Below are positions 51,613 to 59,364 of a stretch of DNA of 64,000 nt, piece after piece. The position numbers and the translations under genes are program-made. The stretch covers positions 1 to 64,000 of the forward strand of contig NZ_FNJK01000003.1 in NCBI RefSeq assembly GCF_900104225.1. Direction: 5' to 3'. Each line of letters begins with the position of its first letter. Position 1 is the stretch's first letter. Source of the DNA: Streptococcus equinus (GTDB taxonomy: Bacteria > Bacillota > Bacilli > Lactobacillales > Streptococcaceae). The notes beneath the pieces were generated by a model. The model was not told the origin of the DNA. It saw only the letters and a list, made by a program, of their open reading frames with translations, and searched no databases.

Positions 51613-51632
51613 TTTTGAACAGTGTGTCTAAA
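51613..51632. promoter_or_regulatory. TetR operator 2
   Basis: TTTTGAACAGTGTGTCTAAA is the reverse of operator 1, with 17 of 20 positions the same. It ends 12 nt before the YhgE/Pip ATG, where a bound repressor would block transcription or initiation. Confidence 0.65.
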
Positions 51633-51644
51633 TTAGGAGAAAAT

Positions 51645-54359
51645 ATGTTAGAAGAATTAAAAGCACTTATTAAAAGTCCCAAACTTTGGGTAACAATGAT
51701 TGGGGTTGCGCTTGTTCCAGCTCTTTATAACTTGTCATTCTTAGGCTCTATGTGGGACCCTTATGGAAATGTAGAGAATTTGCCAGTGGCAGTTGTTAAC
51801 GAGGATAAGTCAGCAACGCTAAATGATAAAACATTGACAATCGGTGATGACATGGTAGACAGTATGTCTAAAAATAAAGCCCTTGATTATCACTTTGTCA
51901 GCCAGAAAAAAGCTGATAAAGGTTTAAAAGATGGCGATTACTACATGGTTATCACATTACCAGAAGATTTGTCAGAGAAAGCCTCTAGCTTATTAACGGA
52001 TAATCCGAAGAAATTAAATATTAAGTATCAAACAACAGCAGGTCGTAGTGTGGTTGCCTCAAAAATGAGTGAATCAGCAATGACTAAGCTTAAAGATACC
52101 GTTTCAGAAAATATTACAAAGACCTATACAAAAGCAGTCTTCAAGAGCATGACAGACTTGCAAAATGGTTTGAAAAAGGCTAGCGATGGTGGTAATCAAT
52201 TAGTTGATGGTAGTCAAAAACTTGAATCAGGCAGCCAAACCATTACAGATAACCTAAATAAAGCCGCTTCAGGAAGTCAACAACTCGCTGACGGGTCAAC
52301 AACACTTGTCAATGGTCTCGGTGAATACACAGACGGTGTTGGACAATTAGCACCTGGTCTTGATAAACTCTCTGGAGGTGTGTCAGCATACACAAATGGT
52401 GTAGGACAATTAGCAGCGGGGTTACCAGAGTTATCAGCAGGCGTGACAGAGTACACCACTGTTGAAGGTAAGGTTGCTAAAGTTATGCCCCAGTTGACAC
52501 AAGGTTTTAATACGTATGCAGGTGGTGTTAATAAGACATCAGTTGGTATGAATGCTTTGTCAGCAGGACAAACCACTTTTGCAACAGCTTTAACATCATA
52601 TACTAATGGTGTCAGTCAGCTATCAGCAGGCCTAACTCAATTAAATGCTAAATCTAAAGAGTTAACTGATGGCATTAATCAATTACAAACAGTAAGCAGT
52701 AATAATCTAGATCAATTAATCACAGGTGCGACAAATCTTAATAATGGTTTGCAAGCTCTTCAAACTGAACTAAATAATACAAGCTTGCCAGATACATCAC
52801 AATTGCAAGCCAGTCTTAATGAGCTAAATCAACTAGGGCAAAGTCTATCTGCGATGAGTTCAGCAATTTCATCTATTAATAGCTCAGATTTAGCGGCTGT
52901 TCAAGCAACTTCTGCTTACCAAGGTCTTAGCTCAGAACAACAAGCTGAAATCGATGCAGCTATTACAAATAGTACTGGTGCAGCAACTGCGAATAATTTG
53001 GTAAATCAAATTTCAGGTATTCAAACACAACTTGCTTCACTTCAAGGTTTATCAACGCAATTAACGAATTTATCAGCTCTTCTTGATAAAGTAGCTACCC
53101 TGAAAGCTAATAGCTCTGCTGCTAGTGCAGGAAGTCAACAATTAGTAAATGGTTTGACACAATTTAAAGCTGGTTTCTCAGATACAGCACTTTCATCTTA
53201 TGCTTCAGGTGTTTCTAACTATACAGCAGCTGTTGGCCAAGTAACCACTGGTGCTAACAAAATAGCTGGTAATAATGAAATGTTACTATCTGCTTTTTCT
53301 CAATTAAATGGTGTTGCCAGCGTTTTACAATCTGGATTAGGACAACTAGTTGCCAACAGTCCTCAATTAAGTAATGGTCTTGCTCAAGTTCAATTTGCAA
53401 CTTCAGCTTTGGCTGCGAAAAATGATAAGTTAGTAAATGGAGCTAAAAAAGCAGAAAATGGAGCTAATCAACTCGATGCTAAAAGTGATGAATTAAGAAA
53501 TGGTGCAAGTGACGCAGCCTCAGGTGCTAACAAGTTAGCTTCAAACAATGATAAGCTAAATAGTGGTGCTAAGAAATTGCAATCAGGAGCACAAGAATTG
53601 GCTTCTGGTTCAAGCAAATTGGCTGCTGGCAGTGGCACATTGACAAATGGCTTGACAACATTGACAGATGGCTTGACAACGTTGACAAGCTCATTATCTG
53701 ATGCTAGTCATCAATTATCATTAGTTTCAGTAGATAGTAAGAATGCGAAAATGGTTTCTGCTCCGGTATCTACAGCTGCTAAAGATAAAGATAGCGTGAA
53801 AACAAATGGTATTGGTATGGCGCCTTACATGATTGCTGTATCACTTATGGTTGTTGCTCTTTCAACAAATGTTATCTTTGCTGATTCATTATCAGGTCGT
53901 CCTGTTAAGAATCGCTTTGAATGGGCAAAACAAAAATTGTTCATCAATGGTTTGATTTCAACAGCAGGTTCAGTAATTCTTTACGCTGCTATTCAATTCC
54001 TTGGATTTGAAGCTAACTATGGTTGGCAAACACTACTCTTCATTATTTTGAGCGGTTGGACATTGATGGCTCTTGTAACAGCATTAGTCGGTTGGGATAA
54101 TCGCTACGGTTCATTTGCTTCATTGATTATGTTGTTGTTGCAAGTGGGTTCTGCTGGTGGTTCATATCCAATTGAACTTAGTCCTAAGTTCTTCCAAGTC
54201 GTTCACCCATACATGCCGATGTCATACATTGTTACTGGATTACGTCAAACAATTTCAATGACATGCTCAAATGGTAAAGAAGTTGCTGTTCTAACTGGTT
54301 TCCTTCTTGCCTTCATGGTCTTAGGCCTTGTCATTTATAGAAAACAAGATGCAGAGTGA
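51645..54359 (+). CDS. YhgE/Pip domain membrane protein
   Basis: A 904-residue protein of the YhgE/Pip family (ABC-2-like). One N-terminal membrane helix (about 15-35) precedes the conserved LPVAVVNEDKSA. It then has a long extracytoplasmic region of about 650 residues built of GxxQLxxG-like repeats (QLADGSTTLVNGLGEYTDG), and five or so membrane helices from about residue 720 to the end. Homologues include phage-receptor and LPXTG-free surface proteins; function here is unknown. I chose the ATG at 51645 because AGGAG lies ahead. TetR control is inferred from the operators. Confidence 0.9.
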   Translation: MLEELKALIKSPKLWVTMIGVALVPALYNLSFLGSMWDPYGNVENLPVAVVNEDKSATLNDKTLTIGDDMVDSMSKNKALDYHFVSQKKADKGLKDGDYYMVITLPEDLSEKASSLLTDNPKKLNIKYQTTAGRSVVASKMSESAMTKLKDTVSENITKTYTKAVFKSMTDLQNGLKKASDGGNQLVDGSQKLESGSQTITDNLNKAASGSQQLADGSTTLVNGLGEYTDGVGQLAPGLDKLSGGVSAYTNGVGQLAAGLPELSAGVTEYTTVEGKVAKVMPQLTQGFNTYAGGVNKTSVGMNALSAGQTTFATALTSYTNGVSQLSAGLTQLNAKSKELTDGINQLQTVSSNNLDQLITGATNLNNGLQALQTELNNTSLPDTSQLQASLNELNQLGQSLSAMSSAISSINSSDLAAVQATSAYQGLSSEQQAEIDAAITNSTGAATANNLVNQISGIQTQLASLQGLSTQLTNLSALLDKVATLKANSSAASAGSQQLVNGLTQFKAGFSDTALSSYASGVSNYTAAVGQVTTGANKIAGNNEMLLSAFSQLNGVASVLQSGLGQLVANSPQLSNGLAQVQFATSALAAKNDKLVNGAKKAENGANQLDAKSDELRNGASDAASGANKLASNNDKLNSGAKKLQSGAQELASGSSKLAAGSGTLTNGLTTLTDGLTTLTSSLSDASHQLSLVSVDSKNAKMVSAPVSTAAKDKDSVKTNGIGMAPYMIAVSLMVVALSTNVIFADSLSGRPVKNRFEWAKQKLFINGLISTAGSVILYAAIQFLGFEANYGWQTLLFIILSGWTLMALVTALVGWDNRYGSFASLIMLLLQVGSAGGSYPIELSPKFFQVVHPYMPMSYIVTGLRQTISMTCSNGKEVAVLTGFLLAFMVLGLVIYRKQDAE

Positions 54360-54385
54360 TAGGTTTCCTATCCTCTGTTTTTTTG
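54352..54385 (+). terminator. Terminator of the YhgE/Pip gene
   Basis: CAGAG..ATAGG pairs with CCTAT.CTCTG around TTT, followed by T's. It begins within the stop region. Confidence 0.8.
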
Positions 54386-54397
54386 TAGGCAAATCAT

Positions 54398-54426
54398 TTG
54401 AAGAATGTCTTAAGCTTTTGTATACT
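54398..54426 (+). promoter_or_regulatory. Promoter of the DUF1304 gene
   Basis: TTGAAG (54398-54403), a 17-nt spacer, then TATACT (54421-54426). The leader is about 80 nt. Confidence 0.65.
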
Positions 54427-54510
54427 TAACAAAAGTCGATTAATTTAAAAACGTTTACGATGAGTTTACAGGTGTGTCAAATCTGTAGGTTATGAGAAGG
54501 AGGAGAAATA

Positions 54511-54864
54511 ATGTCAATTATTACACTGATTTTAGCTGCTTTAGTAGCTTTGGAACATTTTTACATTATGTATTTAGAGACATTTGCGACACAGTCTAAA
54601 GCAACAGCGCGTGTCTTTAACATGTCAGAAGAGGAGTTGAAACGTGAGTCAGTAACTAATCTATTTAAAAACCAAGGGATTTATAATGGTTTGATCGCTG
54701 TCTTTTTGCTTTACGGTATCTTTACAGGAAATGCAACTGTTGTGGTTATTTTCCTTTTGAATGTTGTTCTGGCAGCTCTTTATGGTAGTGTGACTGCTGA
54801 TCGAAAGATTATTTTTAAACAAGGTGGTTTAGCTATTTTAGCTTTAGTAACCTTGTTATTTTAG
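54511..54864 (+). CDS. DUF1304 family membrane protein
   Basis: A 117-residue protein with three or four membrane helices. The N-terminal LVALEHFYIMYLETFA and FNMSEEELKRESVTNLFKNQ, then GIYNGLIAVFLLYG, are the DUF1304 pattern. No function is established. AAGGAGGAG precedes the ATG. It is a single-gene unit with its own promoter and terminator. Confidence 0.88.
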   Translation: MSIITLILAALVALEHFYIMYLETFATQSKATARVFNMSEEELKRESVTNLFKNQGIYNGLIAVFLLYGIFTGNATVVVIFLLNVVLAALYGSVTADRKIIFKQGGLAILALVTLLF

Positions 54865-54867
54865 ACT

Positions 54868-54908
54868 AAAAAAACGAAGTTGAGTATTAAGCTCAGCTTC
54901 GTTTTTTT
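54868..54908. terminator. Bidirectional terminator
   Basis: AAAACGAAG.TGAG pairs with CTCA.CTTCGTTTT, with runs of A and T on the two sides. It serves both the DUF1304 gene and the minus-strand DUF4097 gene (stop at 54916). Confidence 0.88.
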
Positions 54909-54915
54909 GTTTAAT

Positions 54916-55821
54916 TTAATTCACTGAAATATCACCAGTGTTGCCACTGATTTTCAAGATATTTTTAGTTGAAGGGGTAAGTGAGCTAGAGATATCGCTA
55001 TCTCCGATATTGTTACTAGCTTGAACTGTAAGTTCTTTGTTGGCAAGGGTAATGTCGACGTCGCCAGTTGAGCTAGATAATGTATTGATACCTTCCAAAT
55101 TAATACCATTTGCAGAAAAATCACCGATTGAAATGTCAATGTTTGAGTCAATGATTTTGCCATTTTCAAAATCAATATCACCTGTGCTTGTTGTTAGGCT
55201 GAACTTGTTTAGATTGCAGTTTTGGAAATTTCCATCTCCGACAGCGACAGTCAATTTACCAGAATTAAAGTTACAGTTGGTAATATCTAAATCCCCTGCA
55301 CTGAGTTCGATGTTGGCGTAATCGGCAGTCACATCACTGAATTGCAAATCACCGGCTTTCAAATTAGTTTTTATGGAGTGAATATCCATATTTTTAGGGA
55401 TAGAAATAATAATGGTGTGCTTATTGGTAATCGTACCGGTTTTAGCAAGATTGATGAGGTCTTTTAAGCTAAAGAAATTAAATGATGTTGAGTGATCTTG
55501 CCAGCCACCAGTTTGTTTAACGGTAAGCGTCCCATCGCTTGTAACCTGATAAGAGACTGGGAGTTTTTTTGTGTCTGAATATGAGATAAAAGGTTTATCA
55601 ATATCGACTTTTGAAACCACAACATCAAAGGTTGAGGCATTAATGTCAATTTTATTAAATTGGTCAAGAGTTACTTTGCTTTGCTTGATGTGTGATTTAA
55701 CTTCGTATTTTTGATCTAGTTTAGTTAAGCCACCAGTAGCTAGGCCAACTCCAGCCAGTCCTGCTCCTACTAAACTAGCACCAATCCCAATACCTAAAAC
55801 GATTTTTGTCCACTTTTTCAT
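54916..55821 (-). CDS. DUF4097 beta-solenoid surface protein
   Basis: A 301-residue protein with one N-terminal membrane helix (about 8-31, glycine-rich) and a long DUF4097 beta-helix with repeats of the form GDLDITNCNF / GDGNFQNCNL / GDIDFENGKI. It is the end of a PadR-DUF1700-DUF4097 operon. Similar sets in other Firmicutes respond to envelope stress. Its start overlaps the DUF1700 stop, so translation is coupled. Confidence 0.86.
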   Translation of the reverse strand: MKKWTKIVLGIGIGASLVGAGLAGVGLATGGLTKLDQKYEVKSHIKQSKVTLDQFNKIDINASTFDVVVSKVDIDKPFISYSDTKKLPVSYQVTSDGTLTVKQTGGWQDHSTSFNFFSLKDLINLAKTGTITNKHTIIISIPKNMDIHSIKTNLKAGDLQFSDVTADYANIELSAGDLDITNCNFNSGKLTVAVGDGNFQNCNLNKFSLTTSTGDIDFENGKIIDSNIDISIGDFSANGINLEGINTLSSSTGDVDITLANKELTVQASNNIGDSDISSSLTPSTKNILKISGNTGDISVN

Positions 55822-56402
55822 TATTTTCTCCTTTTACTTGCCGCTTTTTGAATTAATTTACTGATACTTTTTCCTGCCAATTTTCCAACAGCACCAGCAG
55901 CCAGAAGGGCTAGTAGTGCTAAGCCAAGTGATAAAAGTCCCAATCCTAATCCCAAGGCTGTTGTTGATGGCGCGATACTAAGATAAGACCAACTGTCAAT
56001 CAGCATGTAAACACCAGATGTTAAAAGGGCGACTCCTAAAGCTAGTACCATAGCTATAACGGCAATTCCGAACGCCAAAATAGTAATGATAACCATAAGC
56101 AGTACCAAAATAAGTGGTAGGGCAACTGGGCTAGCTAGAATAGCGAGGATAGCAATCCAGATAATGACAGCCTTGTTTTTAGGTGATTTTTCATCTTCAA
56201 CAATCTTCTCATCGAGTAATCGGCTAATAATGTCGTGCGCTGCATCTTTAGGTGATCCTAGTTCAGCAATAACTGCTTCTTCATTTTCGGGACCAGCTTC
56301 ATCGAAATATTCTCTGAAGTAGTCCATGGCTTCTTGATAGTCATCTTTTGGCAGTTTTTTTAGATATTTATCTAGTTTTGCCAGGTAGTCATTTCTCGTC
56401 AT
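55821..56402 (-). CDS. DUF1700 membrane protein
   Basis: A 193-residue protein. The N-terminal DUF1700 segment (DYLAKLDKYLKKLPKDDYQE) is followed by several hydrophobic helices (about 78-180). It is the usual partner of a PadR regulator and a DUF4097 protein. It overlaps both neighbours (14 nt with padR, 1 nt with the DUF4097 gene). Function is unknown. Confidence 0.88.
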   Translation of the reverse strand: MTRNDYLAKLDKYLKKLPKDDYQEAMDYFREYFDEAGPENEEAVIAELGSPKDAAHDIISRLLDEKIVEDEKSPKNKAVIIWIAILAILASPVALPLILVLLMVIITILAFGIAVIAMVLALGVALLTSGVYMLIDSWSYLSIAPSTTALGLGLGLLSLGLALLALLAAGAVGKLAGKSISKLIQKAASKRRK

Positions 56403-56715
56403 CCTTTAATCTCCCTTCGACAATCTCCTTGATTTTAGCGGTATACAGTTGCCACTCACCTTTTAGAAAGGTAAGTTGTTGTTTACCACTTTCTGTAGTT
56501 GTGTAGTATTTGCGTTTACGACCTTGGTATTCTTGTTGGTAGGTGTCTAAATAGCCTGCCTTTTCTAGTTTTTTTAAAATTGGATAAAGTGTAGATTCTT
56601 TAATATTGGCTACTTCTTTGATTGTATGACTAATGGCGTAACCATAAGAATCTTCTTTATCGACGATAGCTAGAATAAGAAATTCAATAACGGTCGCAGA
56701 AGTTGGAAAGTACAT
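56389..56715 (-). CDS. PadR family regulator
   Basis: A 108-residue winged-helix regulator with the PadR pattern LILAIVDKEDSYGYAIS, KESTLYPILKKLEKAGYLD and GRKRKYYTTTESGKQQL. It is the first gene of the operon and probably represses it. Two AT-rich palindromes upstream are candidate operators. Confidence 0.92.
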   Translation of the reverse strand: MYFPTSATVIEFLILAIVDKEDSYGYAISHTIKEVANIKESTLYPILKKLEKAGYLDTYQQEYQGRKRKYYTTTESGKQQLTFLKGEWQLYTAKIKEIVEGRLKDDEK

Positions 56716-56734
56716 AGCAAATTCCTTTCTGACA

Positions 56735-56827
56735 ATATATAAAATTTTTATATATAATTATTTTATATATAAACTATAAATCAGGTTAATTTAAAAGTCA
56801 AGCATAATATATAAAAATTTTATATAT
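56735..56827. promoter_or_regulatory. Paired palindromes upstream of padR
   Basis: ATATATAAAATTTTTATATAT (56735-56755) and ATATATAAAAATTTTATATA(T) (56807-56827) are reverse complements of each other and nearly palindromic. They flank the padR promoter region and are candidate PadR operators. The simple AT content means part of the match could be chance. Confidence 0.45.
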
Positions 56828-56849
56828 TTTAAAATGTTGATTTTGTGGC

Positions 56850-56886
56850 AAAAAAAAAGCTACTGTAAACTTAGTTTACAGTAGCT
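56850..56886 (-). terminator. Terminator of esxA
   Basis: AGCTACTGTAAAC pairs with GTTTACAGTAGCT around TTA, followed on the minus strand by nine U. About 80 nt separate it from the esxA stop. Confidence 0.9.
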
Positions 56887-56965
56887 TTACATACAAATTT
56901 AGGAAAGGTGGTTATCAACTAATGGTATACACTAGAGTCTCCCAGTTCCACCTTTACCAGAACAA

Positions 56966-57259
56966 TTAGTTAAGTCCGAATGAAGCAGAATCTTGAGCAT
57001 CACGTTCAGCAACAGTTTCAGCATAGTTGTTCAATTGTTGGTTGATGCTTGCAAGCAACTCTTCAAATTTTTGAACTTGAGTATAGAGTTGGTTGTATTG
57101 TTCAAGGTAAGCATTGAATGCTTGACCTTTCCATTCTTCAGCAATTTGGCTATTCATGCTGTTAACAGATTGAATAGCTTGTTCAATTTGTTCTTTTGAA
57201 CGAGTGTAAACTTGAGCTTGCTCCTTAAGTTGTTCTGGTGTTACGCTAATAGCGGCCAT
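56966..57259 (-). CDS. esxA: WXG100 secreted protein EsxA
   Basis: A 97-residue substrate and structural partner of the type VII secretion system. It has the helix-turn-helix hairpin with the WxG motif (EEWKGQAF, Trp43) at the turn, flanked by Gln/Glu-rich helices, and no signal peptide. AAGGAG precedes the ATG. It is transcribed away from the essA operon and has its own promoter (57292-57319) and terminator, which would allow high expression of this one protein. Confidence 0.95.
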   Translation of the reverse strand: MAAISVTPEQLKEQAQVYTRSKEQIEQAIQSVNSMNSQIAEEWKGQAFNAYLEQYNQLYTQVQKFEELLASINQQLNNYAETVAERDAQDSASFGLN

Positions 57260-57291
57260 AAAAATCTCCTTTAAAATTTATTTTTTTCTAA

Positions 57292-57319
57292 ATTATACGC
57301 TTTTAATTTTTTTTGTAAA
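57292..57319 (-). promoter_or_regulatory. Promoter of esxA
   Basis: On the minus strand TTTACA (57314-57319), a 16-nt A-rich spacer, then TATAAT (57292-57297). Confidence 0.75.
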
Positions 57320-57427
57320 GTGAAAAGTGTAAAAAAATCCATTCTATTTCAAAATTTGAATAAATAATTTAGAGTATGATACCGTTTTATATGATAAAAT
57401 ATTTGGGTGTAAAGGCTTAATTTCCTA

Positions 57428-57456
57428 TTGGTAGATGGGTAAAAAAGTGGTATAAT
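57428..57456 (+). promoter_or_regulatory. Promoter of the essA-essC operon
   Basis: TTGGTA (57428-57433), a 17-nt spacer, then TATAAT (57451-57456). The essA ATG follows after about 46 nt. Confidence 0.65.
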
Positions 57457-57502
57457 TATTAGACATATATGAAAGGTAATTTTAATATAGACAATTAGGA
57501 AA

Positions 57503-57973
57503 ATGAAAAAAGGGATAATGGGGATTTGTATTTTGTGTTTATTATTAAGCACACACATCGTTTTTGCAGAAAACGGTAATTTAAATTTAAATACGGATTC
57601 TATTTCTAACACGAAACAGAAATCAGCGGGTAACAGTATTGAAGAGCTTTATGCGCCTAATCTTTTCTTGAATCGAACGCAAGATGTTGTTGATAAGGAA
57701 CATCAAAAAGAAAAGAAGATGCTAACAACCGCCAATCATTCTGTTTTTAAAGCTGATGGTAAGAAGACGACTTATTATCACTTAGATACTGAGAAGGTTA
57801 CAGCAAAGCAATTTGTTAATTATCATGTTGATGAGAGTTACAAAGTTGCTAAAGATGATCAAGCTCAGAAGAAATCGTATTTGAATTCGATTACTGTTTT
57901 TTGCTTTTTTATTTTGATGACAGGATTGGGAATTTTTTTGGGAAGGAAGCGTCATGGCATTCGACAACATTGA
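57503..57973 (+). CDS. essA: Type VII secretion protein EssA
   Basis: A 156-residue membrane protein. A signal-like N-terminus (about 1-22, ends VFA) is followed by an extracytoplasmic charged segment and a C-terminal membrane helix (about 130-148) with a basic tail (GRKRHG). This is the layout of EssA, a core component of the Firmicutes T7SSb. Sequence conservation in EssA is low, so the call leans on position before esaB and essB. It overlaps esaB by 20 nt. Confidence 0.82.
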   Translation: MKKGIMGICILCLLLSTHIVFAENGNLNLNTDSISNTKQKSAGNSIEELYAPNLFLNRTQDVVDKEHQKEKKMLTTANHSVFKADGKKTTYYHLDTEKVTAKQFVNYHVDESYKVAKDDQAQKKSYLNSITVFCFFILMTGLGIFLGRKRHGIRQH

Positions 57974-58220
57974 TATTACAATTGCTTACCAAGATAGACA
58001 GATTGATTTAAGGATTTCACGAGGTTTGTCTCTTGTTAGATTAGAAGAGCTGTTGAGAGAATTAAATATTTTATCTCGGTTAGGTTTTGTGGAAAAAGAC
58101 AATCAAGCTTGGAAACTTTGTTTGAAGAATAAGGCGATTACTTTAAATCGTTACGAGATGTTAGTTAATTTTCCGTTAGGAAATGGGGATATTTTGGAGA
58201 TTAGAACTTATGATATTTGA
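57954..58220 (+). CDS. esaB: Type VII secretion protein EsaB (ubiquitin-like)
   Basis: An 88-residue cytoplasmic protein of the YukD/EsaB family with a ubiquitin-like fold (ITIAYQDRQIDLRISRGLSL then GDILEIRTYDI at the end). It is needed for secretion or regulation in S. aureus. GAAGGAAG precedes the ATG within the essA end. It overlaps essB by 11 nt. Confidence 0.88.
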   Translation: MAFDNIDITIAYQDRQIDLRISRGLSLVRLEELLRELNILSRLGFVEKDNQAWKLCLKNKAITLNRYEMLVNFPLGNGDILEIRTYDI

Positions 58221-59358
58221 GGACAATCATTTAAAATTTGTAGAAAAAGACAATCAGTTAATTGTAACAGTGCAGCCAGTCGATTATGATCGAAAAAGCC
58301 AAGCTTTTATTGAGGAATATGTTCAGGCGCAGGTTTCATTAACTGAAACTGGTGAATTGGTGCTGTCATATGATTTACCTGCCTTTTCAGAGAGTCTTGC
58401 TGCTTGTATAGCAAAGGCAAACACGGATCTAGAACGTTATTCTCTGGCGCAAAAAATCGCTACAATTACTGTTAAGCCAAATGATTTTAATGTTGCTTAC
58501 CCACATCCGCAAAATATTTATGTTTCTGGTAATGATGTTAGATTAATTCATTATGGGATTAGTCATATTTTAGCACCACAAGTTTTTGATATAGAGCACT
58601 ATTTGAAGGTTTACAAAGCTTTAATAGCTTCAATTTTGCTTCCAAAAGTTGATTTTGAATTGGCTGTTGAAGGGTTAGATGCTGTTCGTGAAACAATCGC
58701 TGAAAAAATTAATGCCTTTCAGTCTGTTGCTGAAATTAACCACTTTATCAGTGAAGAATTTCATCGTTTAGAGCAAAAGAATAAAGAAAGTAAGGTTCAA
58801 GTCAATAAAAAACAATGGCGTGCTTTATTGGTTGGTGTGATTGTTTTAGCGGTGTCAACCTTAACACTAGGCTTTTTCACCTATAAGTCATATTCAAGAG
58901 ATTTACCTTTGAAAAATGCTGTGATTGATGCCCAATCTGCTTTTATGGCTACTGATTACGATAAAGCCATTGATACTTTGGAGCCTTACAGTGTCAATCG
59001 TCTTCCTAAATCAGCCAAATATATTTTAGCAACAAGTTTTGTAAAATTGGACAATCTGAGTTCTGAACAAATGGAAGCTGTTTTGAATACTATTACCCAG
59101 TCTTCAGATGAAACGATTTTAAATTATTGGATTTATTTAGGGCGTGGTGATTTAGAAAAAGCACTAGATGTAGCTCAAAATATTGGAGATACTCAATTAA
59201 TTTTGCACGCTTATACGAATCTATATGAAAAAGTGAAAGCTGACACGAAAATGAGTGGATCTGAAAAACAAAAGAAACTCACAGAATACGAGAAAGAAAT
59301 TAGTAAGCTTTCTAAAGAACTTGGAGAAACAACAGGTTCAAAATCTAACGGGGATTAA
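58210..59358 (+). CDS. essB: Type VII secretion protein EssB
   Basis: A membrane core component with a pseudokinase-like cytoplasmic N-terminal domain, one membrane helix (about 206-226) and an extracytoplasmic C-terminal domain with tetratricopeptide-like helices (SAFMATDYDKAIDTLEPYSV). About 382 residues, typical of EssB/YukC. I chose the ATG at 58210 because GGAG lies 10 nt ahead; an in-frame ATG at 58183 has none. It overlaps esaB and precedes essC by 6 nt. Confidence 0.92.
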   Translation: MIFEDNHLKFVEKDNQLIVTVQPVDYDRKSQAFIEEYVQAQVSLTETGELVLSYDLPAFSESLAACIAKANTDLERYSLAQKIATITVKPNDFNVAYPHPQNIYVSGNDVRLIHYGISHILAPQVFDIEHYLKVYKALIASILLPKVDFELAVEGLDAVRETIAEKINAFQSVAEINHFISEEFHRLEQKNKESKVQVNKKQWRALLVGVIVLAVSTLTLGFFTYKSYSRDLPLKNAVIDAQSAFMATDYDKAIDTLEPYSVNRLPKSAKYILATSFVKLDNLSSEQMEAVLNTITQSSDETILNYWIYLGRGDLEKALDVAQNIGDTQLILHAYTNLYEKVKADTKMSGSEKQKKLTEYEKEISKLSKELGETTGSKSNGD

Positions 59359-59364
59359 TGATTT

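Noticed and set aside
57349..57612. 87-codon minus-strand frame in the esxA-essA gap
   Set aside because: It overlaps the essA start and promoter, is very hydrophobic by AT bias, and has no ribosome site.
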